Below, in pieces: positions 22,417 to 34,235 of a stretch of DNA of 64,000 nt. Source of the DNA: Ciona intestinalis. Taxonomy: Eukaryota > Chordata > Ascidiacea > Phlebobranchia > Cionidae. Location of the stretch: NCBI RefSeq assembly GCF_000224145.3, contig NC_020177.2, positions 1,008,363 to 1,072,362 on the forward strand. The letters are read 5' to 3'. The notes under the pieces were generated by a model. It saw only the letters and a program-made list of their open reading frames with translations, did no database searches and had not been told where the DNA came from. Both the position numbers and the translations under genes were made by a program. Numbering within the stretch: the first letter of the stretch is position 1; every line of letters starts with the position of its first letter.

Positions 22417-23530
22417 CAAATGTGAATACCACAATCTTTTTAGTAAATAACTGCCACAGTCCAATCAAGAGCAAATTGGGCTTGGATTAAAGTCAAGCGA
22501 TACCGTGATTCTCTGCCTACATATTTCTGCGTAGCCACATGCTGTATTGCATTTTTTCTGCTTTGAGGTATATATACTAGTTTAAAGATACGTTAGTCTG
22601 CCCTTGAGTTGACCGCCGGAAATATTCCTAATTCGGTTTCTGCTCCCAGGAGTCAGGTACAGTGGTTCTGTGTTAGATTGCAAACTAAAAAAACAATTTG
22701 ATGTGATTGTATCTTTCCAAAACAACCACGGACACAAGGTGGTAAACAATTTAACTTCTACACTTATGTCGGAAACATCCCATTTTGGCCGCCGTTTTCG
22801 ACCCCCAGTAGTTCGTACTTCTACAACAACACATTGTAGCGTTGTGTACATTGCATTTAAAAACATTAATCGAAACTGTGGAAAGAATCGCCTTCGCTCT
22901 ATTCAAGCAACGTTTTAAATAATGAATGCATCCGTATCCGAGAAGGAAGTTTAAAGTTAACTTCCTCTGCCCTATTACTAATAGGAAATGTTACTAAAGC
23001 GCACACTACGTTGTTATTGGGCGTGCTGTGAAAAAACAAGAAATTAAAGATCTAATGCGTGAGCACGAATTAAACTAATTGACATAATATAATTACAACG
23101 GTCGACTATGCTCGATTAAAAACAAACCAGAAGTAACCAACAAAGCGGATTCCCGTTGCCATTGGTGGCTGCGGGGCAGTAGGAATAATGCGTTTATACA
23201 TGTAATAAATAATAATTCGTAAAGACCTATGATATATTATGATTTATTGATTGGTAAAGAATATGTGTAAATACGCTGTGTTAACTCCCGTAGGAGCCTG
23301 TGGTTACTTGTAACTTACTTACATTAGTTCTTGTCGTCGCTTAAAAACGCTTGTTTTCGTGAATTTTAACAAACCGTAATGACGCAGTAATTAGGTAATG
23401 TTAAGAAGTTAATATTAATTATATGATGTTGAATTAAAAATAATGTTTCAATTACGAATAATGATAATAAGGTATGACAGTAGTGCACTTAATGCGCCCC
23501 AATGGTAATAGTTTGGTTAAGTCGTGAATG
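22417..23530. other. No gene seen
   Basis: AT-rich sequence. Short frames on both strands at 22580-22920 have no start, splice or domain evidence. The 3'UTR of the 23531-24394 gene should occupy the right end. Confidence 0.5.
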
Positions 23531-24394
23531 TCACCAACACGTGCCGTCGTGTCCTCCTAAACTCCATGGCAGTATAACCACTTTAAAGTACATGAGAAAA
23601 GAGTAATTGTTAATTAATCGCTAATCATGTCACATGTGGTTTTAAACCAAAAAATTTCAAGATAATAAAGAGTCCCAGAATTAATTAATATACATGCGGA
23701 AAAATCACGCAAAAATACAATAACAACAGAACAACTGCTTAACGAAAAAGAATCTATATGACCACTTACGTGCTCAATTACACATTTGATTTACATTAAA
23801 CATACAAACCTTCCGGTATAAACGGCCAACTTCCTGTACATTCGTTTATACAACTGTGATATGAGTCAATCTCCTGTTCAAACAACACAAATAAAATTCA
23901 TTAGAAATTGTCATTCCAACCAAGCACCTAGTGCCCCAGTTTAATAATCTCGTCTTTTAATTAGGGAAACCCACCCGCTGAAAAAAACACGGAAACGAGA
24001 ATAAGTTGCAAAAGGCATTTTTTTGTAAAGAAATTGTTTCTTTAATAAGGAATTGAATGTTTAGTTGAAAGATTGTTTTGCCCCCTAGGCCTTTAAATAC
24101 TGCTTGTTTTTTTTTAAACAAAAAGCCGCGTATTTTTCGATGTTCAGTTTAGTGTAAAGACATTGAAATATCAGTCTCGTAATTGCTGGCTCATTTAAAA
24201 GTCTGCGCTACCTTCAACCGGGTTCTTTTTAACCGAAGTACACAAAGATGAGGACAATCTTGTAAATCAGAACTTCCTGTTTGATCGGGCGTCGTGGCTT
24301 CAACTGGTTGGGAATTTGATGGATTTGTTGCCGATGATGCAGCAAACCACGGTAAGAACAACAAACAAAAATTTTCCATCACGCGTATCGACAT
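23531..24394 (-). CDS. Small secreted CX3C peptide (3 exons, 98 aa)
   Basis: Coding exons (complement): 24212-24394, 23810-23873, 23531-23580. Phases 0 and 1 fit; 297 nt ending TGA. Two in-frame starts exist. The second gives a cleaner signal peptide, MENFCLLFLPWFAASSA, and would make a 93-residue precursor. After a Thr/Ser/Pro linker come DCPHLC and, 20 residues later, SCINEC, then FIPEG and a C-terminal GTCW. Two CX3C motifs on predicted helices are the signature of alpha-hairpinin-type peptides, but the final single cysteine does not fit that fold, so the class is open. A secreted effector or protease-inhibitor role would be a guess. The last exon is supported only by phase and a weak AAG acceptor. 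Confidence 0.5.
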
Positions 24395-25740
24395 GGCTGT
24401 AAAAAAAGTATGAACCTATTACGTGTATATTACAACATACTTAAAGTTATTTCGCGTAAGGACAACCGACGTATCCATATGTTAATCTGCTGAAACAGAT
24501 ACGTTTTTAAAGACGATGCAGTACCATACCTAGATTTTTAAAGATATGTATTTTATAATAAGGTCGCTGTAACAACGAGATGAAAAGCGGGTTTCCTTAC
24601 GGAAAAATAAGTGGTTATATGATGTGGGTTCGAAGCTCGTCGCTGCTACCATGATTGTGGGTGTCCTTTAATAACTTTACTGTTGCTCGCTACCATATCA
24701 GTTATATTCGTTTTTCGGACAGCGCAGGAATTACCCACGCGATTTTAAAAGTGTCATAGTTTCGTGTCCCGTTTGGCGTTAAGTTGAAAACAAAGTTTTA
24801 CTGTTTTATTCTGAAGATGCGACAAAAAATCTCCACAATTTCGTTTGGGAGAGTCTTAGGCATCAAAAAGAACGACGGTGTTAATTTAGTCAAGAAATTA
24901 ACGGTGTTCCATATATTTTATTTTAGTTATGCTTTTTGTACCAACTGGCTGTATAAAGCAATCCTATAAGCCTCTTCACAATCTAATTCTCGGTTTGTTT
25001 TACAGCAAGAAAAAAAAACTTGAAACCCGCTTTTGTTACATTTATTCGGCGCTCTCGATACGCAAACTATCTGTGATGAAGTAAACCTGCTACACTGAAT
25101 TTTGCTGCTATGGTGAGACGAATATCAACTACATGCTTGCTTATCTTTGGATGGCTATATGTACACTTTTGAACCACCACCCTTTTTTGTTTTGAACTCT
25201 CAAAACATTTTTATTAAATGCACATTGTATATTTGTATATTCATTACGTTTTACCATTAAATAAATATTCGTTATCTGCATTATGTATATTTCTCGTTCT
25301 CGTCCTTTGAAATATTTAAATACAATCAGTGTGCAATAAGATATACATCAGATATTTAAAATACTTTATAAATAGTTCTTTACCTTATCAATATATTGAA
25401 TGAATACACCTAAAGTTGTAAATGTGAAATCGCAGCCATTTACGTTTTTAAAAACTGACTTTATCGCGACTGTCGTTTTCCAGCCACGCGAGGATCAAGC
25501 AAGTTATACCTGACCACTTTTATTGTATTATTCAGCCAGCAAATTGTTGCTTAAAGTCAAAGACACACACCAACATTGGTAGCAGCGTCAAAAGTCACAG
25601 CTTTCGAGACTGAATAGCGGTAATTGAGCTACTCGATGGTTTGATGACTGCTTACAGCAGGCCAACATCATGCAACTGATGACGTCACAGACAGCAGTAC
25701 ACGCTTTTATAAGGGCGGCAAGAAGTTTATAGTTCTGTTT
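24395..25740. other. No gene seen; SINE fragments
   Basis: Holds a plus-oriented SINE fragment at about 24625-24675 (GTTCGAAGCTCGTCGCTGC) and a degraded minus-oriented one at about 25470-25640. The promoter of the CX3C gene should be just right of 24394. Confidence 0.5.
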
Positions 25741-25751
25741 CGTTAAATGAA

Positions 25752-26060
25752 CACGCGCGTCTCAGTTCGGACTATAAAACCGGTTTGCTGTACTTTGGTT
25801 TGTCACTGTATTGTGACTAAAAAAAGATTTATTTTTTATTAGATTGATGCTAGGAGTGTTTACGCAGTGGCATGCTTTAAAGTTTAAACAGTTTGAGAGT
25901 CTTAGACCACTATTTAGTTGCCGCGTTTTCCCTGACGAAAATGAATTCACAAACTTTCTCTGGCGAAATGATTCACAAACTGTCTTTCATAGCGAAGTCG
26001 TAAACGGTACAATTCCGGTGCATTACTATACAGAAGTGTGTTGAAATAAGTTGCAGCCTT
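25752..26060 (+). promoter_or_regulatory. Promoter-like module, rightward copy, with short ORF
   Basis: Reading rightward: ACGCGCGTCTCAGTTCGGAC, TATA box CTATAAAACC (25772-25781), TTTGTCAC and palindrome GTCAC-N6-GTGAC (25802-25817), matching 21455-21770 in mirror image. About 70 bases past the TATA box an ATG at 25844 opens a 66-codon frame ending TGA at 26044 (starts MLGVFTQWHALKFKQ). The corresponding frame in the other copy is broken, so coding is unproven. Confidence 0.4.
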
Positions 26061-26690
26061 TGCAGCCAGAATATGAACTGGGCTCAGAGATTAAGAAAGT
26101 TGAACGGGAACCCGGGGACAGTCGTTCATATACAGGAGAACCGAGCGAGTGTGTCCTGACTGAATCAACTGATGCGTGACGTCGGGGTTGGAACCAACAA
26201 AAAGTTTCTGGGTACGGAAATTATTACTTTGTTGTACGTTTGTGTAGACAACCTGTTTATTAAAGCAGTTTAAAATAGAATATATAAGGTTGTACGAAAT
26301 ATTCCCATACATTTTGAAATCACTGAACGACATGGAATATGGCAATACAATATTTCAAAAAAATCTCAACTGTGTTTTTGCAGCTGTGGTTTAATTAGAC
26401 AATCAGTCGTTTTTAAACAACAGCAGTGGATGACGTGTACGCGACTCGTAAACATAAAAAAGCACAAACACAAATTAACACGCCGCTTCGCATCAGAACG
26501 TTGATATAGACATTTTCTGTTTTGCGACGGGACCAACGTAAAGAGTACCTTATAAAATGTGAGATATTTATATACGTTATTCAAAAGCGACATGCTGTAC
26601 GACGTTTTTAGTGATTCGCCACATTATAGTACTTGCAAATAAAACACATTCGGCCTATATATTTGCCGCTGGATATTTTTCGTTTTGCAA

Positions 26691-26850
26691 ACTTTTGTTT
26701 GCCAGCGGCTTTTCTGATTTTTTTCTTTACTGCTTTTCTGATCTTTAAACGCAAAGGTAAAGAAGCAAAAACTTTTGTTTGCCAGCGGCTTTTCTGATTT
26801 TTTTCTTTACTGCTTTTCTGATCTTTAAACGCAAAGGTAAAGAAGCAAAT
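26691..26850. repeat. 79-bp tandem duplication
   Basis: Two identical units containing CTTTTGTTTGCCAGCGGC and CTTTAAACGCAAAGGTAAAG start at about 26691 and 26770. A minus-strand frame across it is a repeat artefact. Confidence 0.9.
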
Positions 26851-27022
26851 ATGAAAAGCTTGGGAATTTATTTTAAAGGTCCTACTATAAAACCACACTA
26901 AGCGATATGTATAATAATCACACCAATTTTTCTTCCCCTACGATATAATAATCACAACCCGTTTTTATATACACAATGTTGACTTTTTCCTACTGAATAT
27001 GTCCTACTGAATATTGAGTGTT

Positions 27023-29799
27023 TTACTGAATACTTTGAAGTATGGCAGCCACCAAAGAAAATGCTATGAAGGTGTAACCGCCAGCAACCTTCCCGGCAGA
27101 GGAGACGGTGGGGCAAACTGTGGGGTTAGTGTCAGCATTGGTGCCAGTGTTGCAGTTGTCTAGAAACCAGCAAATTATTTATTAATTTATAACACCGAAA
27201 TAATGAAACTGTTACGCGACAGATCAAATTTAACAAAAGGTTTTATGGGGCAGTCAGCATTTGTCAACCCACAACGGTTTAATACAGACAAGCTATTTAG
27301 GATACTTTTGTATAAATAGTCCTACAACTTCTAGAAATCCGATCCTACAACAAAACCCAATAAAGCTATTTCGCCTTTTCTTCCGTTCTCGTTATATCGA
27401 AAACGGCCATGCGTTCGGACTTGCCAGAAAGAAGAAGCCTTACTGACAAATATCATTACCTGTGGAACAGGTCGAAGTGTACGTTTGACCAACTCCGATG
27501 ATGTTGGTGCACGTGATACCAGTAACATTTAACAAGGCGCAATCTCGTACAGTTGTCACCGTTGTTCTATTCAAAACTTAAAGTAATAAACAGGCGTTAT
27601 AAAGGATTTCGATGTTATATAGTAGAGGTTTCTTGTATTGTAAGGAGGCATACCAACGAAAAATGAAAATTTCCGTATGGATAGAGGATATGGAATGTAA
27701 CAGCCTAAAGGTATCATAACGATACGGCTTCTAAAAAAAGTTGCGTAAAAAAAACTCGCTGGAGTAAAAAAATCAACTGTTTCGACAATGCATGGGATTT
27801 CCCATAAGAAATAAATTCACTTAACTTTGATCGTTTGTAGTTTCTAAAATGCTGAAGAAAGTTCAAATTTTATTTTTGATTTTGTATAACAATTAAAAAT
27901 ATATAAAAAAAATTGTAAAATATACACTTTATTATGTTTTAATTTCTATTCGATTGAACGTAGGTACTACATATCAGATTATGCTGACTCGGCATATTTT
28001 CAAACCCAATGTTAAATACGAAAAACTGACTTAAAATGTTACAGTAAGTACTAGTGAGGCCTAATAGAAATTTTAATATAAAAAAGTGCCGAGTCAACAT
28101 ATTATGTAGCTATGTTCGATCGAAAATTAAAACAGAATAAGTCTATGTTTTAGCATTCATTATACCAACTCAGAAATAAAATTATTTTTTTTCACTCCAG
28201 CGGGCGAATTTGCTGCTTTGAAACTCATTTTTTTGTATTTTCAAAACTTGGATGGTTTACGTGTGTGTGTGTAATTTTGTATGGCTGAGAACTCGGACAA
28301 GGGAGCACACTTGGTCGGGACAATGATTGGTAATAAAGTGAAAGTGCTCTTTTGTCGGTCCGACGAACAGTATAGCTATACCCGTTTCACTCCATAACTG
28401 CTACTTAATAAATGAACTTACACTCGGCGTAGATTGTTGACGTCGTGCAGTAGTTGAGCCCAGTAGTGCAGTTCTTTCGATTAGAATCTGCCAATGTTTC
28501 AGTCATGCAACCGGTGTTGGGGGTTGTAGTCGATGTACTACACGAGTAGCATTCAATTGCCTGGCCTGTAATTAATTAAATGTTGTGTGTAGAGGGCAAA
28601 GGTTTCGTGCTGTTACACGTTTTAGCATCGATTGGTAGCTCGCTTGCCGACTCAGGGGGTTGGGGGGGGGGGGGGTATCGGTTACATCAGCAAAGAAGCC
28701 CGGACTTGTCGCGCATTTTTCTTGAAATCGATCCCATAGTTTTTCAGCGTTGCGTAGCAACGTAAAAGATCGTTAATAACATGGGTGTCATGTTACTACC
28801 CCACCTTATGACATGTTACCATGACATAGGAAATGTGCACAGATGTTTTTTTAGCCCTATGGTAACGCCCATCATCTTCCTATCCATAGTATGCCAAGAG
28901 TTCCATTTAATTTTTTTTCTTACGTGGCCAAAAAGCGACATTCGTTATTTTCAACATGGGTGTCGTGCCTATCTAGGTGGGTGTTTTGTAGTAGAGTGGG
29001 AGAAGATGGGACACCTACTCCTTATTTTCCCGTCCTATTTAAGTAGTAAACCAAAAAAATCAAAGATTTATAAAAACCGTAGTCTCACAGCTTCCATAGA
29101 CCGCGTTGTTAATTGTTTAAAATACGATTAGAGGATATTTGGATATTATGTACCAATGTATCCTATCCCCCCCCACCCTACTATCATAAAAGTAATTTTT
29201 GTGGGTGGTTGTTTTTTCTATTTATTGTAGGACTAATAATTTAGTTATTAGAAAACCCAGCAATGCCAAGTAGTTTGGGTAACCCGTGAGTGTCTTCTTA
29301 CCCAAAGGCACATGCACCCCTAATATTAGTGGGCGCCATTAATATCCACTGTGCCATATGCTGGACAATTCGCATACCGACAGTGTCTTGGCCAAGACAC
29401 ATCCCATACGCCCAGTGGTAGCAGCGACTCTTGCCCCAAGCAGACATACAAAGCCCATACTGGTAGCAGCGACGAGCCTGGAACTTGTCGGTTTGGCAGA
29501 AGCGCTATTAACAACAAATGCCGCATGTCACAATGATTGACAGCTATCATAACAATGCCCATTATGCATGATAACTATGCGCAAGTACTCGCATATTTAC
29601 TTGCAAGAACAAGGTTAGCTAACTCAATGTTGATTCGCGCATAAACCGATGATCATGCAAAAAATAATAACACCCTTAGCGAATTATTAAATGACGACTT
29701 TATGCGAATGATTAACAAACTTAACAACGAGCATGGCAACTTACCCGGGGCGTAGAATGCGAACAAGATCGAACACAGAAGGATTGCCTGGTGCTGCAT
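27023..29799 (-). CDS. LU1: Ly6/uPAR-like GPI-anchored protein (4 exons, 146 aa)
   Basis: Exons (complement): 29745-29799, 28424-28565, 27460-27566, 27023-27159; phases 1, 2, 1; 441 nt. Exon 1 is a signal peptide (MQHQAILLCSILFAFYA). Exon 2 holds the first half of the LU (three-finger) domain with cysteines 1-5: CYSC, NTGC, KNC, NYC. Exon 3 holds RDC, ITC and STC; exon 4 opens with the diagnostic DNCN and ends in a hydrophobic GPI-signal tail (GGYTFIAFSLVAAILQSIQ). The usual cysteine 8 is missing, and an extra one follows DNCN (PTVC). Predicted to be displayed on the cell surface; ligand unknown. The second intron is phase 2, unlike the phase-1 introns of LU2-LU9. MITE and SINE copies flank exon 1. 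Confidence 0.88.
28989..29184. mobile_element. Palindromic MITE, short copy
   Basis: Left end GTAGTAGAGTGGGAGAAGAT, right end CCCCCCCACCCTACTATC; about 195 bp, in intron 1 of LU1. Confidence 0.8.
29198..29505 (-). repeat. Composite SINE, rearranged copy
   Basis: GTGGGTGGTTGTTTTTTC, GACTAATAATTT and CCAAAGGCACATGCACCCC are followed by two partial repeats of the CAAGACACAT ... TGGTAGCAGCGAC head region. In LU1 intron 1. Confidence 0.6.
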
Positions 29800-30124
29800 A
29801 TTGACAGAATAAAAACTAAGTCTTCTAAATGATCAGATAAAATTCAAAAACTTAGGAATATTTTGTCCTTCTTAACCGTCGCCAGTAAAACCTTAAGTGA
29901 TATCGAAGTGTTGGAATCGTTTCTTTTAAGTGAGGACAAACAGCGTTACCTTTTGTTTCATGCCTTCTGTCTGGCCCAGTCGAAAATAGTTTTCCTGGCT
30001 TGTTACAACACGCGAGGTGAAAGGAAACTGTATATCTCAATAGTAATTTTATATTGTCTTCACGACGAGGTACATATACCAACTGGTTGCTTAAACTCTT
30101 AGTCCATTGTTTGCGCAACGGTAT

Positions 30125-30384
30125 AATTACTAGACAACGGGCTGCGTACTTTGTGGGTGATTATTATTTTTGAACTTTTTCGTATGTATATGAATAATTT
30201 AAACAACATTGATGATTAGTAACTACTAAGTTACCGCAAATGCCATAAATTAGTGATTATTAGGTTACTACAGCGTGTCTTTTTGCGCAAAGGATTACGC
30301 CCACAATGGTAGCAGTCATACAAGCCGTGAACCCATTCATTGCCTCTGGGTTGGATGCAAACGCGCTGCCACGGCGGCGGACTT
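30125..30384 (-). repeat. Composite SINE, degraded copy
   Basis: TACTTTGTGGGTGATTATTA is followed by ACGCCCACAATGGTAGCAG and CCCATTCATTGCCTCTGGG, with the tRNA-like head at the right. Upstream of LU1. Confidence 0.65.
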
Positions 30385-30884
30385 ACGGAATCCTCATTTA
30401 CCATTGCGACGACCTTGTGTACTCACGCACACAAAACGTTACATCACTACGTTAAAGAAATCTCTTTGAAATCTTGTGCTATAATCGTAGTAACTTAATA
30501 CTCCCGCAGCGCGTACCTAGCGACCAAGCCAAATATTTTTTCACGTGATGTTTTTGAACAATCACCTGATAATTATGAAGCTCCACTTTTGTTTGTGTCT
30601 ATATCATTACAACAATTACAACGTTTTTGTTATGTGTGGACAAGTAGCACATGCAGATTGTACAAACTTGTTAAAAATTCTGTTTGTAAAGTTCAAATAA
30701 TCGGTTGTGCAAAAATATCAAAAGGTGAAAAACCGTTTAAAGCATTTATTTTAGAGGTGATTTTAAAGTTTACAGATACAGCAGCCATTTAGGGATGTGA
30801 AGTGTAAAAGCAGAACCCCAATAAACACCAAGCTTGTTGTCGATATATCAGCACACAACAAAATTTGTAGACTGGTATACGCGG

Positions 30885-31000
30885 ATCGTGTTTAAACAAT
30901 TAACAACGGTCTATGGGAGTCGTGACGGTTTTATAATTCTTAAATACAAATTAACACGAGAAAAAAGAATGAATAGGTGTCCCATCTTTCCCCACAATAC
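30885..31000. mobile_element. Palindromic MITE, truncated copy
   Basis: Family interior (AACAATTAACAACGGTCTAT, GGGAGTCGTGACGG) and right end GGTGTCCCATCTTTCCCC are present; the left end is missing. Confidence 0.65.
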
Positions 31001-31032
31001 ATCGGAAAAATAATTTTTAACTTTAAGTCTTG

Positions 31033-31102
31033 TTTTAAAGCTATTTCGACGCGATGCGATTCGTAGCTTTTAAAGCTATTTCGACGCGATGCGATTCGTA
31101 GC
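31033..31102. repeat. 35-bp perfect tandem duplication
   Basis: TTTTAAAGCTATTTCGACGC opens two copies, at 31033 and 31068. Confidence 0.9.
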
Positions 31103-31743
31103 GCCTAATAAAGGCATATTTATGCTGACCAAAACCTCAGTTAGGCGTATGATTATTCTTAGCACAATGTGCAACATTAAAATGATTTGTTGTTTGAAAC
31201 CATGATTAAAGAGTTAGTATTGAAACAACGTACTAGCGTTATCATACAAGTACTGCATAACAACCTATGGTATAACTATGTCGTATAATTAAAAAATCTG
31301 TCTTATGCATTCTGCTGGTATAAAAACACGCTTGTATATATGTGTCGCCATACGGTCACCAATATTGCTTTAACATAAACTAATATTTTTCAATAAATTC
31401 TTGCCACGATTTAAGTTTAGCATGCTAGAAAGATAAAACTTTTGAATCGGGACTTAATGATGTAAATTAAGTTTAAATGTTAGAAATGTTGTGTATTTTT
31501 CACAGTAAAACTAATTGTTTTCATATCATAACTAATTGTACTTTAAATCCAAAGCAGCACTTTTAAAATTAAATTGGGTTTTGATCGCTCGTTTCGTGAG
31601 AGGAAATATTACTGATTGCACAATATGGTCTAATTAACTTGTTTATTAGCAAATTTACAATTGAATTGCGAGTTCAGAATTATACAGAGTACAAAATATT
31701 ACACTACAATAAAAATGTATTTGTTTGGACTTGGTTGGTTTGT

Positions 31744-33590
31744 TTACATAAGATTTTGAACTGCAAGTAAAGCAGCCAGCATAGATAGTGCTATGAAGCT
31801 ATAACCGCCAGCAATCTTTACAGCAGAGCCGCATACTCCAGTGTTAGCGTTGTCACCAGTATTGCAGTTATCTATAAAATACAACAGTTGTTGTTACGTT
31901 GCGCAATATTTCTTTCTGGGTTGCATCTGTTTCTGTATGGCTGACAAGTTACACTACAACCCATAATAATTAAAGAACCTAGGGTTGGAGACAGACCGTT
32001 GGTGTGTCCTTTGGTGTGTCCCCACAAGGACTCAAATGCACACTGAGGTAGAAGCGTCGAACTTACATCAGGTTAATTTTACCTGTTGAACATGTCGAAG
32101 TAAAGGAAATACCGATTGCTCCCAAGTTCAAGCAAGTTGTGCTGGGAAGAGCAGCCGCACTACACGCACGTACAGTTGTCACCGTTGATACTCCAAGAAC
32201 TGAATAGTAAAGTCATGAAAATTGCATAATATTGGCATTAAAACGTCGCAAACGCCACACCTTTATTTCACCCGGAAGCGCTAAACTAGACAATTTTAAG
32301 TCCGCTTGAAGCGCAGGAAAGTTGACGGATCGGGTGTTTATTTAAAGTTTTTAACCTCAAAGCCTCGCCTGACAGGGCTCGTTTATAGCACCTCAAGTCC
32401 GCTTACGATTTACCCACGTGTCTGATCGTATATGAAACTTTGTAGGTAACAACTATTTTTATGAATTTTTATTCAATTTTATCGGTGAGAGTTAGACAAC
32501 CAATATGGAACAATTGGGGTATAAGCGAATGCTCTTAAAGTCTTTTGCCCAAGGAAGACATATAGTACACAAGTGTGAACTGCTAGCTGTATCGAAAAAG
32601 AGTCTGTATCCTCTGTGCTTAAAACATTCTATAAAGAGCCGGGTGTTCCTAGTATTATAAGTACACTAATATGCCGAGCCACACCCCAATCAAACAAAAA
32701 AAAAACTTCAGATTATTACGGGTCGTGTATGTTGTAGATGTCAGGCAATGATCCTGCCCAGAGGGACATTGCAGTTGGTTAGTGGCCGAAAGAGCTCCCG
32801 TAACACAACCTGGAGTTGGCCCCGCAGAAGTTGTAGTGCATTGGTAGCACTGGGCTGCTGATCCTATCAAATAAAGTGGATTTCGATTATAACGAAGTAA
32901 TACCAAGCGCATAAAAAAAAACGTTAGACATTCAAGCTTTGCTTCTTCCATTTTTTAAAAATATATACCCAGTGAAAACGTAGGTGATTTTCACTGAAAG
33001 AGTAAACTTTTTAAGTCTTACGTTACACTGGGTACTAACGCAGTACTTCTAAAACTATAAAGATTCGGTGTTGAGATTCGTTTTACATTTTTTCTGGATT
33101 TTACTTAACGTTAATTCACTTCCAAATTTATTAGTTGTTATTATTTTAATTTGCTTCCAAATTTATTAGTTGTTATTATTTTAATTTGGTCAGTTAAGGC
33201 ATTATAGTTATTGCAGTAAATAAAACACAAAAACAATATTTTTCAAACAGCAGTTGCGCTATTGAGTAAGATGTGGTGGTAGTTTGACCACGAATGGTAA
33301 GTTATACAGTACTGTGGGGAAGGATGGGAAACCTTTAGCACATAATATCCAAAAACCTAATCGTGTTTTTAACAGTTAACAACAGTCTATGGGAGTCGTG
33401 ATGATACGGTTTTATAATTATTTGAATGTTCTTTGTTTACCAGCATATAGGACAAGAAAATGGAATGAAAATGTGTCCCATCTTTACCCACCCTAATATA
33501 TCATATATAAAATACATATTAATTACCTTTGCCTATAAACAAAGCGAGAAGAAAAGCAGAACACAAAACGAAAGCTTGTTGTCGATACAT
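31744..33590 (-). CDS. LU2: Ly6/uPAR-like GPI-anchored protein (4 exons, 147 aa)
   Basis: Exons (complement): 33527-33590, 32720-32863, 32083-32190, 31744-31871; all introns phase 1; 444 nt, stop TAA. Signal peptide MYRQQAFVLCSAFLLALFIG. LU first half CYQC, PGC, LQC, DHC; second half RAC, TTC, STC; then DNCN and the extra tail cysteine TGVC in place of cysteine 8. The GPI-signal tail GGYSFIALSMLAALLAVQ is shared almost exactly with LU3 and closely with LU4, so these three are recent paralogues. A MITE lies directly before the exon 1 donor and a 35-bp tandem duplication lies in intron 1. Confidence 0.88.
33118..33188. repeat. 35-bp tandem duplication
   Basis: CTTCCAAATTTATTAGTTG opens two perfect copies at 33119 and 33154, in LU2 intron 1. 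Confidence 0.9.
33310..33498. mobile_element. Palindromic MITE, short copy
   Basis: Left end TGTGGGGAAGGATGGGAAAC, interior AACAACAGTCTATGGGAGTC, right end GTGTCCCATCTTTACCCACC. In LU2 intron 1, ending about 30 bases from exon 1. Confidence 0.8.
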
Positions 33591-34235
33591 TATTACTTAA
33601 AATACCTTGCAACAAAATCTATAAGACTGTAAAATTTAATTCTCTAACCTTGTACCGCGCTCGCAAACAGCGAAGTAATAATTCTACAGACATTAACGTC
33701 TTTGTATTTATGGCCATTTCAATGGGGTTTGTGAACAAAGGATTGTGTTTAGGCTGACCGATTCTCTTCCTAGTCCGACAACAAAAGCATTACTTCTATT
33801 GACTTTTGTTCAGCCCCACATTTTTCCTACACGCCGATTTCAAACAATGTTAAGGATTGGAAACTGTAAGGTTTATTGTTTGAAACCCCCTCATAAATTT
33901 GTTATTTGAACAAAGTACCAGCTTATATACATAGATTGTATAGCGGTGTATTATAATTTCTATCGGACCATATCATTAGAACTCAATTGTATTTTAAACC
34001 TAAATCTTTTCTGCGAAATTATATAACATGCTTTCGACCGCAAAAAGAATACATGTTAAATTAATTGCAAAATATGTTTATTAACAAGTTTTAAATTACA
34101 GCATTATTAAAATTAGATCCTCTAATAATTATATCACGCGATATGTCATTTCTTAACAATTATTACTACATAAGAATTATACAGAGTAAAAAATATTACA
34201 CTACAATAATAGATTTGTTTAGATTTGGTTGGTAG

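Noticed and set aside
22582..22918. Frames of 82-94 codons on both strands after the gap
   Set aside because: Opposing frames of similar length with no motif or splice support; no way to choose either.
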